Source: UBA3210 sp048359995 (lineage in GTDB: Bacteria > Bacillota_I > Bacilli_A > RFN20 > CAG-449). Taken from it: DNA of 64,000 bases. How positions within the stretch are numbered: position 1 is the first letter of the stretch; every line of letters begins with the position of its first letter. Positions 7,234-16,152 of the stretch are shown piece after piece. The stretch spans positions 171,062 to 235,061 of the forward strand of contig DBGCPK010000017.1 in the NCBI GenBank assembly GCA_048359995.1, given 5' to 3'. A model generated the notes under the pieces. The model saw nothing but the letters and a program-made list of their open reading frames with translations, had not been told where the DNA came from and did no database searches. Both the position numbers and the translations under genes were made by a program.

Positions 7234-8040
7234 TCAATAATAGATCAATATCTGAATAAAGGCGACCAAATTGTTGGTTGCGTGCGCGGTAATCGAAGAA
7301 ATCAGAGAATCATTTTTATCGTAAGCATAGCAAAGGAGACCGCCGGAAATCAAGTAAGCGGGAAGGTTGAGAAGTTCGACTTTTAACGCATTCCAATCGG
7401 AGAAAGCCCCGAAGTCGAAGTGAATCAGCCCGAAGACGATCAAGGAAACGACATAAGCCAAATAGCGGTTTTTCTTGTGAATCAATCCGAAAAGCGAGTA
7501 GCGGTAGACGATCTCTTCAAAGAAAGGAGCCAGGACTACCGTAGTCAAAAAGAGAAGAACCGGAGACTGCTTGGTCATGTCGATCAAAATACTTTGATTG
7601 GCGTTTGCATCGGTTTTGCCGAAAAGCAAAGTGATGATGATGGAGTAAATCGACTGAGCAAAGATCATGATGATGCCGATGATGAGACCATTCGTATAGA
7701 CTTTAGCATCTTTGTACTTTTCGAAGATCGCCGTAAATTGTTTGACCGTCGGAATCGCGATGATAGCAACGGCGATCCCGAGACCTACCATATAGGTGAC
7801 GAATTGCAAAATGCTGTCGATTCGATAATATTTTGCCGGATTGTTTTCCAATAATTCTTTATCGAGCGAAACGAAAGCCGATGATATCGAATAAATCAAC
7901 GTATAGATCAGGCTGAGTCCGATGAGACCGAGAAGGAAAATAATTACGGCTTTCCAAGCAACGACGCGATCAACGCCGCTTTTCGGCGTATCTTTTCCTT
8001 CTTCCGGATTTGATTCGAGTTCGTAATAATTGTCTTTCAT
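7234..8040 (-). CDS. CPBP family intramembrane metalloprotease
   Basis: 268 aa, about seven membrane helices after a short charged N-terminus. The Abi/CPBP (Rce1-like) motifs are all present: EEIVYR (about 174-179), FGLIHF (about 203-208) and HATNN (about 254-258), which carry the glutamates and histidines of the active site. Members process prenylated or secreted peptides or act in bacteriocin immunity; the substrate here is unknown. First gene of a minus-strand run with the TraX-like and thioredoxin genes. Confidence 0.88.
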   Translation of the reverse strand: MKDNYYELESNPEEGKDTPKSGVDRVVAWKAVIIFLLGLIGLSLIYTLIYSISSAFVSLDKELLENNPAKYYRIDSILQFVTYMVGLGIAVAIIAIPTVKQFTAIFEKYKDAKVYTNGLIIGIIMIFAQSIYSIIITLLFGKTDANANQSILIDMTKQSPVLLFLTTVVLAPFFEEIVYRYSLFGLIHKKNRYLAYVVSLIVFGLIHFDFGAFSDWNALKVELLNLPAYLISGGLLCYAYDKNDSLISSITAHATNNLVAFIQILIYY

Positions 8041-8168
8041 ACAGACCGCTCCTTATGATAATATAAGTATATACTTTTAGATGGTATTTTACTATCAAGT
8101 TTCAAAAAATTTCAAGATGTTCTTAGCGAACTGCCGAATTCGAAAGATTGGAGAAAGGGATGATTCCA

Positions 8169-8771
8169 ATGCGTACCGTTAAAGAGAGTGAGCGATCCGT
8201 CTACGAAATCAATCGATCAAAATTCTGCGCGGTTCTTTATCCTTTGGATAACCTCGATCAGGCGAAAGTCTTTTTGAAGAAAACCGAAAAGGATTATCCC
8301 AAAGCCGACCACTATTGCTATGCTTATCTGTTCGACGGGTACGAGAAGAATAATGACGCCGGAGAGCCGAGTGGAACAGCCGGTCGACCGATTTTGGAAA
8401 CGCTGAAAAGTTTTGGCATCGATCGCGCGCTTTGCGTCGTAGTTCGCTATTTCGGCGGAATCAAACTGGGCGCTTCGAATTTGGCGCGCAGTTACGCGAA
8501 TGCGACAAAATCGGTTTTGGAAAAAGCGGTTGTCTATCAGGTTGTCGACGAAAGGCGCTATGCGATTTCGGTTGATTATTCCGATGCAGACGTATTAAAA
8601 TCTTATTTGGGTAGACGCTCGGTCGCTATCGAGCGCGTCGCCTATGAAGAAAAAGTAATTTTCTTCTGTTCGGCGGAAGATTTGGACGTCGATGCGATCG
8701 TCGACCTGATGAATGGTCGGGTTTCGCTGGAAGAAAAAGAAATGCATCGCGTGTACAGAAAGGCGGAATGA
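8169..8771 (+). CDS. yigZ: YigZ/IMPACT family protein
   Basis: About 200 aa from ATG 8169 (MRTVKESERSVYEINRSKF), chosen because GAGAAAGGGA at 8151-8160 sits 8 bp before it; a TTG at 8148 and an ATG at 8160 are in frame but poorly placed. The IMPACT motif DAGEPSGTAGRPIL and RYFGGIKLG are clear, followed by the smaller C-terminal domain. The family binds nucleic acid or ribosomes and has no settled role in bacteria. The stop overlaps the next start (ATGA), so it is coupled to mrp. Confidence 0.9.
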   Translation: MRTVKESERSVYEINRSKFCAVLYPLDNLDQAKVFLKKTEKDYPKADHYCYAYLFDGYEKNNDAGEPSGTAGRPILETLKSFGIDRALCVVVRYFGGIKLGASNLARSYANATKSVLEKAVVYQVVDERRYAISVDYSDADVLKSYLGRRSVAIERVAYEEKVIFFCSAEDLDVDAIVDLMNGRVSLEEKEMHRVYRKAE

Positions 8772-9631
8772 ATATGGAAGAAGAAAAGAAGTGCGAAGAC
8801 TGCGGTGAAGATTGTTCGGGAGACTGCGAACACTGCTCTCAAAAGCCTCGGCAGGGTTTCAAAGTCGAGATGAACGACCAATCGAATATCCGATTGATCG
8901 TCGGCGTTCTTTCGGGCAAGGGAGGCGTCGGCAAGTCCTTGGTCACATCGCTTCTGGCAAAAGAACTTCGGAAAAAGGGCATGAGCGTGGGTATTTTGGA
9001 CGGCGATATCACCGGACCGAGTATCCCCAAGAGTTTCGGCATCAAAGAACCGGCGCATCAGGAAGGCGAACTTCTGATTCCTGCCGTCACTTCGACGGGA
9101 ATCAAAGTGATTTCTTCCAATATGTTTTTGGAAAACGAAGATGACCCGATCATCTGGCGGGGAAGTTTAATCAGCAATCTCCTGACGCAGTTTTATAAAG
9201 ATGTGAAGTGGGGAACGTTAGATGTGCTTCTCATCGATCTTCCCCCAGGAACCGGAGATGTCAGTTTGACGAGTTTTCAGTCTTTTCCAATCGACGGCGT
9301 ATTGATCGTAACTTCGCCGCAGGAACTCGTCTCTATGATCGTCAGAAAATCGATTCGCATGGTCGAAATGATGAATTTGCCCGTTTTGGGTATCGTCGAG
9401 AACATGTCTTATGTGGTTTGTCCTAACTGCGAAGAGAAGATTTATGTTTACGGGAAACAGGACTCAAAAAGTTTCAAAGCGCGATACGGATACGAAAGAT
9501 TGGCGCAGATTCCTTTCGACGGTGCAATCGCATCTCAGGTGGACAAGGGGAATATCGAAGCGATGAGTCGAACTTATTTCGACGATGTCGTCGCGATGAT
9601 TCAGGATATGGAGGATTTGAAACATGAATAA
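8768..9631 (+). CDS. mrp: Mrp/NBP35-type ATP-binding Fe-S cluster carrier
   Basis: 287 aa cytoplasmic P-loop protein that binds and transfers Fe-S clusters. Deviant Walker A GKGGVGKS at 50-57, then LDGDITGPSIPKSFG, and the C-terminal VVCPNCEEKIYVYG with the CxxC pair that bridges a cluster in the dimer. An N-terminal Cys-rich stretch (C9, C12, C16, C20, C23) resembles the NBP35-type extra cluster site. The start may be ATG 8774, where AAAGGCGG is better spaced. A carrier fits a genome with the Fe-S-rich hydrogenases at 17.9-24.7 kb; that link is inference. Confidence 0.9.
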   Translation: MNMEEEKKCEDCGEDCSGDCEHCSQKPRQGFKVEMNDQSNIRLIVGVLSGKGGVGKSLVTSLLAKELRKKGMSVGILDGDITGPSIPKSFGIKEPAHQEGELLIPAVTSTGIKVISSNMFLENEDDPIIWRGSLISNLLTQFYKDVKWGTLDVLLIDLPPGTGDVSLTSFQSFPIDGVLIVTSPQELVSMIVRKSIRMVEMMNLPVLGIVENMSYVVCPNCEEKIYVYGKQDSKSFKARYGYERLAQIPFDGAIASQVDKGNIEAMSRTYFDDVVAMIQDMEDLKHE

Positions 9632-10871
9632 TTTTCAGCAAAATCGAAGCGAATTGTACGCGCAACTGGAAGATAACTCCGCGTGCATTCTTTATTCCGG
9701 CGCTTTAAAGCAAGTTTCCGCCGACGAAAATTACCCGTTTAAGGTCAATATGAATTTTTATTATCTGACGGGAATCAAGCAGGACAATGTCTATCTAGTG
9801 GTAAGCAAATATCGAAAACAGATCGAAGAAACTCTTTATGTTTATGAAAATGATCCGGATAAAGTCCGTTGGATCGGCGCATATCTCTACAAGGAAGAAG
9901 CGGAGAGGATTTCCGGAATCAAAGATATCCGTTACTTGGATCGGTTGGACGGAGATTTATGCCGATTGTTGGGCCGAAAGGGAATTCGCAAGGTTTATCT
10001 CGACTTGGAAAAGCCGCCTTTTGAAGGGCAGGTCAATTTCGGTTACGTGTTGAAAAACAAGGTCAATGCGATCGATTTCGACAAGGTAGTCGAGGACATT
10101 TACCCGAAGATCGTCGCTTTACGCGGGATCAAGAAAGCAGAAGAAATCGAGTTGTATCGAGAGAATGTCAGAATCACCGATCTGGCGCTTCAGGAGGTGA
10201 TGAAACGCCTGAAAGATCTGGAGTACGAGTATCAGGTTCAAGCGGTTTTCGAAGGGGCTATCCGATTCTTCGGCAATGCGAACCCGTCTTTCGACACGAT
10301 CGCCGCTTCCGGAAAAAATGCGGCTATTCTCCATTACCGAAGCAATTCCGCGAAGATGAATCGTTCGGATATGATCCTGCTCGATCTCGGCGCGGAAAAT
10401 AATCTTTATCATGCCGATATCAGCAGAACTTATCCGCTTTCCGGAAAATTCGATCCGTTGCAAAAGAAAATTTATCAGATCGTATTGGAGTGCAATAAGC
10501 ATATCATTTCACTGATTCGTCCCGGAAATACGATTCGGAATCTGCAAGATGAAACCGTTCGTTTTCTCGGCGAGGCGTGCTTGAACGCCGGGTTGATCAA
10601 CGAATTCGACGAGATACACCGCTATTATTTTCACGGCGTTTCGCATCATATCGGATTGGATACGCACGATCCGTATCCGCGCTACAATACGACGCTGGTT
10701 CCGGGAATGATCATTTCCTGTGAACCGGGCCTTTATTTCGAAGAATTGGGTATCGGCGTCCGTATCGAAGACGATATTTTGGTTACCGAAAGCGGATGCG
10801 AAAATCTTTCTGCCGATATCATCAAAGAAGTCGACGATATAGAGAATTTTATGGCCGTTCATCACATTTGA
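9624..10871 (+). CDS. pepP: M24B family aminopeptidase (Xaa-Pro aminopeptidase type)
   Basis: 415 aa. An N-terminal creatinase-like domain (1-165) precedes the pita-bread catalytic domain. Metal ligands are seen in LLDLGAENNLYHADISRTYP (two Asp), HGVSHHIGLDTHD (His), SCEPGLYFE (Glu) and VRIEDDILVT (Glu). It removes the N-terminal residue next to proline in the cytoplasm. The first 8 bases overlap the end of mrp, with GGAGG 8 bp before the ATG. Confidence 0.92.
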   Translation: MNNFQQNRSELYAQLEDNSACILYSGALKQVSADENYPFKVNMNFYYLTGIKQDNVYLVVSKYRKQIEETLYVYENDPDKVRWIGAYLYKEEAERISGIKDIRYLDRLDGDLCRLLGRKGIRKVYLDLEKPPFEGQVNFGYVLKNKVNAIDFDKVVEDIYPKIVALRGIKKAEEIELYRENVRITDLALQEVMKRLKDLEYEYQVQAVFEGAIRFFGNANPSFDTIAASGKNAAILHYRSNSAKMNRSDMILLDLGAENNLYHADISRTYPLSGKFDPLQKKIYQIVLECNKHIISLIRPGNTIRNLQDETVRFLGEACLNAGLINEFDEIHRYYFHGVSHHIGLDTHDPYPRYNTTLVPGMIISCEPGLYFEELGIGVRIEDDILVTESGCENLSADIIKEVDDIENFMAVHHI

Positions 10872-10896
10872 AAAAATCGCTCATAAACTCTATTAT
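10868..10896 (+). promoter_or_regulatory. Candidate glnA promoter
   Basis: TTGAAA (10868-10873), 17-bp spacer, TATTAT (10891-10896), starting inside the pepP stop region. No GlnR-like inverted repeat was evident. Confidence 0.5.
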
Positions 10897-10934
10897 AGGT
10901 AATCGCCCAAACCGCGATGCCTTCGGGAGAGTTT

Positions 10935-12251
10935 ATGACAAAAGAAGAAATCATGCGAACGGCTGAGGAAGAAAACGTTCGATACATCAAATTGCAGTTT
11001 ACGGATATGTTGGGGACGATCAAATCGGTGGAAATCCCGGTATCCAAATTGGAAGAAGCTTTGGACGGTAAAATCATGTTCGACGGTTCGTCGATCGAAG
11101 GGTTCGTCCGGATTATGGAGGCGGATATGTATCTGCATCCCGATTTTTCAACATGGCTGATCCTTCCTTTGGAAACGCAAGAAGGCTACGGTCGTTCGGC
11201 TCGAATCATCTGCGATGTCTATTTACCCAACGGACTTCCTTTTCCGGGTGATCCGCGTTTATTGCTGAAAAAATCGCTGGAAAGAATGAAAAAAATGGGA
11301 TATTCGAGTTTTAAAATCGGCGTTGAACCGGAGTTTTACCTGTTGAAAAAAGAAGGAGACAAATACGAATTTTCCGATCGTTCTTCTTATTTCGATTTAG
11401 CACCGCTGGAATCTACGGAAAATACCCGACACGAAATCGTCCTCGAATTGGAAAAATTGAATTATCAAGTTGAAGCCTCTCATCATGAAGTGGGACCGGG
11501 GCAAAACGAAGTCAATTTCCGTTACGATGATGCTTTGGTTACCTGCGACAGGATTCAAACGTTCAAGCAGGTCGTCAAGCAGGTCGCGAAAAAGAATCAT
11601 TTGGTGGCCACGTTCATGCCGAAACCATTTGCGAAAATCGCTGGAAATGGTATGCATGTCAATTGCTCTTTGTCCGATGAAAGCGGAACGAATCTCTTTT
11701 ACGATCCCGGACAACCGATGGGACTCAGCCTGCTGTGCAAGAAGTGGATCAGCGGCATTCTCCGCCATTCGCGGGAATTCAGTCTGATCACCAATCCGAT
11801 CGTCAACTCCTATAAGCGCCTTGTCCCGGGATACGAAGCGCCATGCTATATCTGTTGGAGCGATGCCAATCGCAGCGCGATGGTTCGGATTCCGGCGAAA
11901 AGAGGTTCGGGAACGCGCTGCGAGGTCAGAAACGTCGATCCGGCCGCCAATCCTTATTTGATGGCGTTGGTCATTTTGGAATCCGGATTGGACGGTATCG
12001 AATCCGATCGGGATCTCATCGATCCGGTCTATGACAATATTTTCGCTCTGAGTCGCGAGGAAAGAGAAAAACTCGGCGTCAACAATCTTCCGGAAAACTT
12101 GAAAGACGCGCTGAAAGAATTTCGGAAATCGGACTTTATGCGGAAAATTTTAGGAGATCATCTGTTCGAAAAATACATTCACGCGAAAGAGATCGAATGG
12201 GAACAATACCGAATTTTGATTCATTCGTGGGAATGGGAAAGATATCTTTAA
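10935..12251 (+). CDS. glnA: Glutamine synthetase, type I
   Basis: Makes glutamine from glutamate, ammonia and ATP as a cytoplasmic dodecamer. 438 aa from ATG 10935, chosen because CGGGAGA lies just upstream; the frame is open from 10917. The length and absence of the long insertion fit the GSI-alpha class of Firmicutes. Motifs: MFDGSSIEGF near the N-terminus, HHEVGPGQNEV, NGMHVNCSLS, and NRSAMVRIPAKRGSGTR. Ends in a strong terminator at 12259-12278, so it is probably a single-gene unit or the end of the mrp-pepP run. Confidence 0.96.
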   Translation: MTKEEIMRTAEEENVRYIKLQFTDMLGTIKSVEIPVSKLEEALDGKIMFDGSSIEGFVRIMEADMYLHPDFSTWLILPLETQEGYGRSARIICDVYLPNGLPFPGDPRLLLKKSLERMKKMGYSSFKIGVEPEFYLLKKEGDKYEFSDRSSYFDLAPLESTENTRHEIVLELEKLNYQVEASHHEVGPGQNEVNFRYDDALVTCDRIQTFKQVVKQVAKKNHLVATFMPKPFAKIAGNGMHVNCSLSDESGTNLFYDPGQPMGLSLLCKKWISGILRHSREFSLITNPIVNSYKRLVPGYEAPCYICWSDANRSAMVRIPAKRGSGTRCEVRNVDPAANPYLMALVILESGLDGIESDRDLIDPVYDNIFALSREEREKLGVNNLPENLKDALKEFRKSDFMRKILGDHLFEKYIHAKEIEWEQYRILIHSWEWERYL

Positions 12252-12258
12252 TTCGGTG

Positions 12259-12278
12259 GGCGCGAAAGCGCCTTTTTT
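12259..12278 (+). terminator. Rho-independent terminator after glnA
   Basis: GGCGC GAAA GCGCC with a GNRA loop followed by six T's. Confidence 0.92.
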
Positions 12279-12289
12279 GATCGGCTCCG

Positions 12290-12319
12290 TTGCATTTGTC
12301 GACGATTCGAATTTATAAT
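12290..12319 (+). promoter_or_regulatory. Promoter of the U32 gene pair
   Basis: TTGCAT (12290-12295), 18-bp spacer, TATAAT (12314-12319), 20 bp before the first U32 gene. Confidence 0.65.
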
Positions 12320-12338
12320 AGTCAAGGGTGAGAGAAAG

Positions 12339-13100
12339 ATGGAAGTTGCGATGACTCTCGATTCTTGGGATAAGTTCGAAGGCTATGCTTGCTTCGAATC
12401 TTTCTTGCTGGTCTTGCTCCGCTTTTCTGCCTTTCATCGGAAAGGATTGACCGATTCCGAATGGAGATTTGTCGCAGAAGAACTGCGCCGAAGAGATAAA
12501 AAGATTTATCTTCTCCTCGACAGAGTGATGTATGACGAGGATTTTCCCTTTTTGGAAGATTGGATTCGTCAGGCGGAGGAAGTTCCCGTCGACGGCTATT
12601 TCGTTTCGGACTTAGGTTTGATCGATTTTCTTCAAAAACAAGGACTTTCTTCCAAAACGATCTATTACTCTCAAACGCAGGTAAATAGTTTCATGGAAGC
12701 CGAATCTTTTCTGAATCGAGGTATCTTTCGCGTCTTTCTTTCCGGCGAATTGACGGATTTTGCCGCGCTTTCGGATATCTCCTTTCACGGATCGGTAATT
12801 CGCCTTTTCGGTTATACGAATCTTTTTTATTCTCGAAGAAAACTGCTGAATTCGGGAATTCGGTCGGATAAAGACGAAAACTTTCGTATTCGCGAACAGA
12901 ACCGAGCGATGAAACTTCGGATTTTTCAGGACGGATACGGCACGTATATCTTTTCGGACAAACCGGAAAATCGCCTCGATCGGATCGATTTGCTGGAAAA
13001 AAGATTCGATATGGGGTTGATCGACGATCAGTTTGCCGACGAAAAAACGAAAAACGAGATGATTCGCTTATTCTGCGAGGATACGGAAAATGAAGCGTAA
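12339..13100 (+). CDS. U32-related protein, YrrN-like partner of TrhP
   Basis: 253 aa. It has the short, diverged U32 fold: a TIM-barrel-like series (KIYLLLDRVMYDEDFPFLEDW, VDGYFVSDLGLIDFLQK, FRVFLSGELTDF) without the Cys signature of true U32 members. It overlaps the full U32 gene by 11 bp, the same pairing as yrrN-yrrO in Bacillus, where both are needed for prephenate-dependent hydroxylation of U34 in tRNA. Function inferred from pairing and fold; sequence similarity alone is weak. Starts ATG 12339; an internal Met at codon 5 is the alternative. Confidence 0.65.
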   Translation: MEVAMTLDSWDKFEGYACFESFLLVLLRFSAFHRKGLTDSEWRFVAEELRRRDKKIYLLLDRVMYDEDFPFLEDWIRQAEEVPVDGYFVSDLGLIDFLQKQGLSSKTIYYSQTQVNSFMEAESFLNRGIFRVFLSGELTDFAALSDISFHGSVIRLFGYTNLFYSRRKLLNSGIRSDKDENFRIREQNRAMKLRIFQDGYGTYIFSDKPENRLDRIDLLEKRFDMGLIDDQFADEKTKNEMIRLFCEDTENEA

Positions 13101-14277
13101 AATCGAATTGCTCGCGCCTGCCGGAAATCCGGAAAAACTGAAAGTCGCCGTACTTTACGGCGCGGATGCGGTGTACCTCGGAGGAAAGGAATTATCTCTT
13201 CGCAATGCTTCTGAAAATTTCAGTTTTCGAGAGATCGAAGAAGGCGTAGAATTCGCCCATTTTCATGGTGCAAAGGTGTATGTCGCCTTGAACGCTTATC
13301 CCGAAGACCGCGATCGAGAAACAATCGACGGAACGCTGAAAAGATTAGACGAAATCGGCGTCGACGCGATCATCGTTTCTTCGCTGTACATTCTTCGGCG
13401 AGCGGCCGAATTGCATTGCCGTTTCGGGCTTCACGTTTCGACGCAGGAATCGGTCACGAATAGATACGGCATCGGTTTTTTTCGTGACTATTCCGTTTCT
13501 CGTGTGATTTTGGCGAGAGAAATGAGTTTGGAACAGATTCGAAGGATCAAAGAAAATGTCGACGTCGATTTGGAAGTTTTCATTCACGGCGCGATGTGCT
13601 GCTCTTATTCGGGGCGATGCACGCTGTCGGATTTTTTCACAGGCAGGAAAGCGAATCGAGGAGATTGCGCTCATCCGTGCCGTTGGAAATATGCGCTTTA
13701 TCGGGAAGAAGAAGAGACGGGAACTTTGATGATGGGAAGCAAGGATCTGATGGCGTTAAGAAGACTGCCTGCCTTGATCGATGCCGGCATTGCATCGTTG
13801 AAAATCGAAGGGCGTATGAAGTCTCTTTCCTATCTGGCGCATACCGTCAAGGCCTATCGAACTTATCTCGACGATATCTATAACGAGACCGTCGGAAAGA
13901 AGGGGAAGTATCTGGCGATGATGGAAAATGCCGTCAACAGAGAGACGACGGAAGGATGGCTGAAAGGGGAATGCACCGAAGATGACCTGATCGGAGAGTC
14001 TTCTTCCACGCCGGTGCAGAATTATCTGGGATTGATTTTGGACTACGATTTCGTTTCAAAAACGGCTCTGATCGCGTTGAAAAATCCTTTTTCGGTGGGA
14101 AAAGAAATCGAAGTTTTTTCCTATGATACGGAAAATCGTTCGTTCGTCGTCGAGGAAATTCTCGATCCTGAAAACCGCGCGGTGCCGATCGCGGATAATA
14201 CGTTTTTCCGCTATCGGATCAAGGTGCCGTTTCCGGTAAAAAGTTTCGAAATGCTGATGAAAAAAGCAGTCCGATGA
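13090..14277 (+). CDS. U32 family protein, TrhP/YrrO-like tRNA hydroxylation factor
   Basis: 395 aa, cytoplasmic. N-terminal IELLAPAGNPEKLKVAVLYG and the PROSITE-type U32 signature EVFIHGAMCCSYSGRCTLSD are intact, then NRGDCAHPCRWKY with further cysteines that likely bind an Fe-S cluster. A C-terminal beta domain follows (from about 310). Formerly called collagenase-like protease; current genetics in E. coli and Bacillus place these proteins in 5-hydroxyuridine formation at tRNA position 34. Cotranscribed with the preceding YrrN-like gene. Confidence 0.88.
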   Translation: MKRKIELLAPAGNPEKLKVAVLYGADAVYLGGKELSLRNASENFSFREIEEGVEFAHFHGAKVYVALNAYPEDRDRETIDGTLKRLDEIGVDAIIVSSLYILRRAAELHCRFGLHVSTQESVTNRYGIGFFRDYSVSRVILAREMSLEQIRRIKENVDVDLEVFIHGAMCCSYSGRCTLSDFFTGRKANRGDCAHPCRWKYALYREEEETGTLMMGSKDLMALRRLPALIDAGIASLKIEGRMKSLSYLAHTVKAYRTYLDDIYNETVGKKGKYLAMMENAVNRETTEGWLKGECTEDDLIGESSSTPVQNYLGLILDYDFVSKTALIALKNPFSVGKEIEVFSYDTENRSFVVEEILDPENRAVPIADNTFFRYRIKVPFPVKSFEMLMKKAVR

Positions 14278-15105
14278 CTACTTTTTGCTGACGAAGATAT
14301 AGCCGAACGCGTTCGGTCCCCAATGGCAGGCGATCGCGTGGTCGAGATCGTCGACGACTTCCATCTGCGCGCGAAAGCGAGGATCGCTCATCGCGATCAA
14401 TGCGTCGAGATTGTCGCGGTTGTACGTCATCGAAGGGATAATCGGATAATTCGGATCGCAGTCCTTTTTGATCAACTGCGCGGCAAGGTATTTCATCGCG
14501 TTTTTCAATCCGATCTTTTTGGTAAACATCTTGACTTTTCCGTCTTCGATGCCGATAATCGGTTTGATATTGACGAGGCTTCCCAGAATGTAGTCTTTTT
14601 TGGAAAGCCGTCCGCCCAAAAAGAGGTATTCCAGCGTTTCCGGAATCGCCATGATGTTGATTCGCGGAATCAAATTTCGGATTCTTTCGATAATCCGATC
14701 GACTGTTTCGTCTCTGTGCGCGTTGATTTCTTCGACGAGAATCCGAATGCCGCCGACGGCCATTCGGGTATCGACTACATGCACTTTCTCTTCGTCTTCG
14801 AATAAGAGGCGCAAGGCATTGTACGTGCCTGAGATTTCTCCGGATATCGTCAGAATCAGCACTTCGTCTCCCTGAGAAAGGTAGTTTTGAATTTTCTCAT
14901 TTGTCTCCTGCATCGACGGCAGAGAAGTTTTCGGAAATTCCTTTTTGTTGATCAAAAAATCGTAAAAGACCTCATTGTCAAGGTCAATGCCGTCGCGGTA
15001 TTCTTTTCCCCCGAGATGAAAGAGGAGGGGGATAATCTCCACCTGATACTTTTCTTTTTCGCATTGCTTGATGCTGCTCCCGGAATCCACGAATACGCGT
15101 AACAT
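14278..15105 (-). CDS. DegV family fatty-acid-binding protein
   Basis: 275 aa. Two-domain DegV fold: N-terminal FVDSGSSIKQCEKEKYQVEIIPL, the lipid-contact motifs KTSLPSM and ILTISGEISGTYNALRL, then LFLGGRLSK and IKPIIGIEDGKV. FakB-type members present exogenous fatty acids to the kinase FakA; fakA is not in the window, so the exact role is open. Ribosome site GGAGG upstream. It follows the HAD gene by 2 bp on the minus strand and converges on the U32 gene with no gap. Confidence 0.9.
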   Translation of the reverse strand: MLRVFVDSGSSIKQCEKEKYQVEIIPLLFHLGGKEYRDGIDLDNEVFYDFLINKKEFPKTSLPSMQETNEKIQNYLSQGDEVLILTISGEISGTYNALRLLFEDEEKVHVVDTRMAVGGIRILVEEINAHRDETVDRIIERIRNLIPRINIMAIPETLEYLFLGGRLSKKDYILGSLVNIKPIIGIEDGKVKMFTKKIGLKNAMKYLAAQLIKKDCDPNYPIIPSMTYNRDNLDALIAMSDPRFRAQMEVVDDLDHAIACHWGPNAFGYIFVSKK

Positions 15106-15107
15106 AA

Positions 15108-15824
15108 CTATACCTCCAATTTCAATCTTTTTAAAAGAGGAATGACTTCCTCCATATTCAAGTGAGGAAAATCCGCTCGCTTCTTTTCATCATAGATAAC
15201 GAAATTACCGACCATGTAGGTGCGAATTCCGCAGGAAGAAGCGCATAATCCGTCTTCGACTTCGTTGTTTCCAAACAGGACGACTTCGTCGGGACGTAAA
15301 GAAAATTTTTCGAGAAGATCTTTGAAATAATCCGGATTCGGCTTGCAATAACGGGAATTTTCGTAAGTAGTAATCTCGTCGAAATCCTGTTTTTTCAAAT
15401 CGACAAACGACATTCGTTTCAAGGTGGCGACTTCCGGAAAGATCGGATTGGTAGAAAGTATCACCAACGAAAAGAGTTTTTTTGCGCATCGGACGATGTC
15501 TTGCGCGAGTGGATTGTCTGAACAGCAAGCGATGGTTTGAGCAAATTCGTCGGCATAGAATTCGTCGAAGATAGCCTTGTCTTTCCGCTTTTCTTCGCCG
15601 TAAACGGAAGCAAATTCATCCCAGAAAACTTCTTCATTCGAGCGTTTTCCGTCATTGAGATACATCCGCTTCGTCCCTTGCCAGATCGTCTTCATCAGCA
15701 AGTCCGGGAGATAACCGTATTCGGTCGCTTTTTTGCATAAAAGCGAAAAATAGAGATCGGTAAATTTTTTCTCGTCCATCGGAAGAAGCGTTCCGTCTAA
15801 ATCAAAAAATATCGCTCGTATCAT
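15108..15824 (-). CDS. HAD superfamily hydrolase
   Basis: 238 aa. HAD motif I FFDLDGTLLPMD, motif II LSTNP, the Lys of motif III in YCKPNPDYFK, and motif IV FGNNEVEDG. The helical cap sits between motifs I and II, so it is a C1-cap phosphatase of the phosphoglycolate-phosphatase group; substrate unknown. Cotranscribed with DegV, downstream of tRNA-Glu on the same strand. Confidence 0.88.
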   Translation of the reverse strand: MIRAIFFDLDGTLLPMDEKKFTDLYFSLLCKKATEYGYLPDLLMKTIWQGTKRMYLNDGKRSNEEVFWDEFASVYGEEKRKDKAIFDEFYADEFAQTIACCSDNPLAQDIVRCAKKLFSLVILSTNPIFPEVATLKRMSFVDLKKQDFDEITTYENSRYCKPNPDYFKDLLEKFSLRPDEVVLFGNNEVEDGLCASSCGIRTYMVGNFVIYDEKKRADFPHLNMEEVIPLLKRLKLEV

Positions 15825-15875
15825 AACATCCTTTTGCTTGTTTCGATAACGGTCTTACGACCTGAAAAATCAATT

Positions 15876-15952
15876 TGGTGACCTATACCGGATTCGAACC
15901 GGTGAATGATACCTTGAGAGGGTACTGAGTTAAGCCGCTTCTCCAATAGGCC
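15876..15952 (-). tRNA. tRNA-Glu (anticodon CTC)
   Basis: 77 nt with CCA. Acceptor GGCCTAT pairs with ATAGGTC including one G-U. The anticodon loop reads CTCTCAA, giving CTC. The body matches the tRNA-Glu pattern of Firmicutes (GGAGAAGCGG D-arm, ATTCACCGGTTCGAATCCGG T-arm). The common anticodon would be TTC, so this is a second isoacceptor. Confidence 0.9.
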
Positions 15953-16123
15953 GTGACTATATTGTCATATAATTCGAGACCGATTTCAAGCAAAAAAGAA
16001 AATCGAAATGATTTTGAGGCCGATCCGCTGCAAATCGTCGTCGAAAAAACGCGTCGCAATCTTGCAAGTCAAAAAAGAAGAGGATAATTTGCGGATTTCT
16101 TTGTCGCGTTTATTCGGATATAG

Positions 16124-16150
16124 AAAAGAGTTGCCGGAGCAACTCTTTTT
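16124..16150. terminator. Terminator after malQ
   Basis: AAAAGAGTTGC CGGA GCAACTCTTTT, T or A runs on both sides. It ends malQ on the minus strand, just 3 bp past the stop. Confidence 0.88.
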
Positions 16151-16152
16151 GT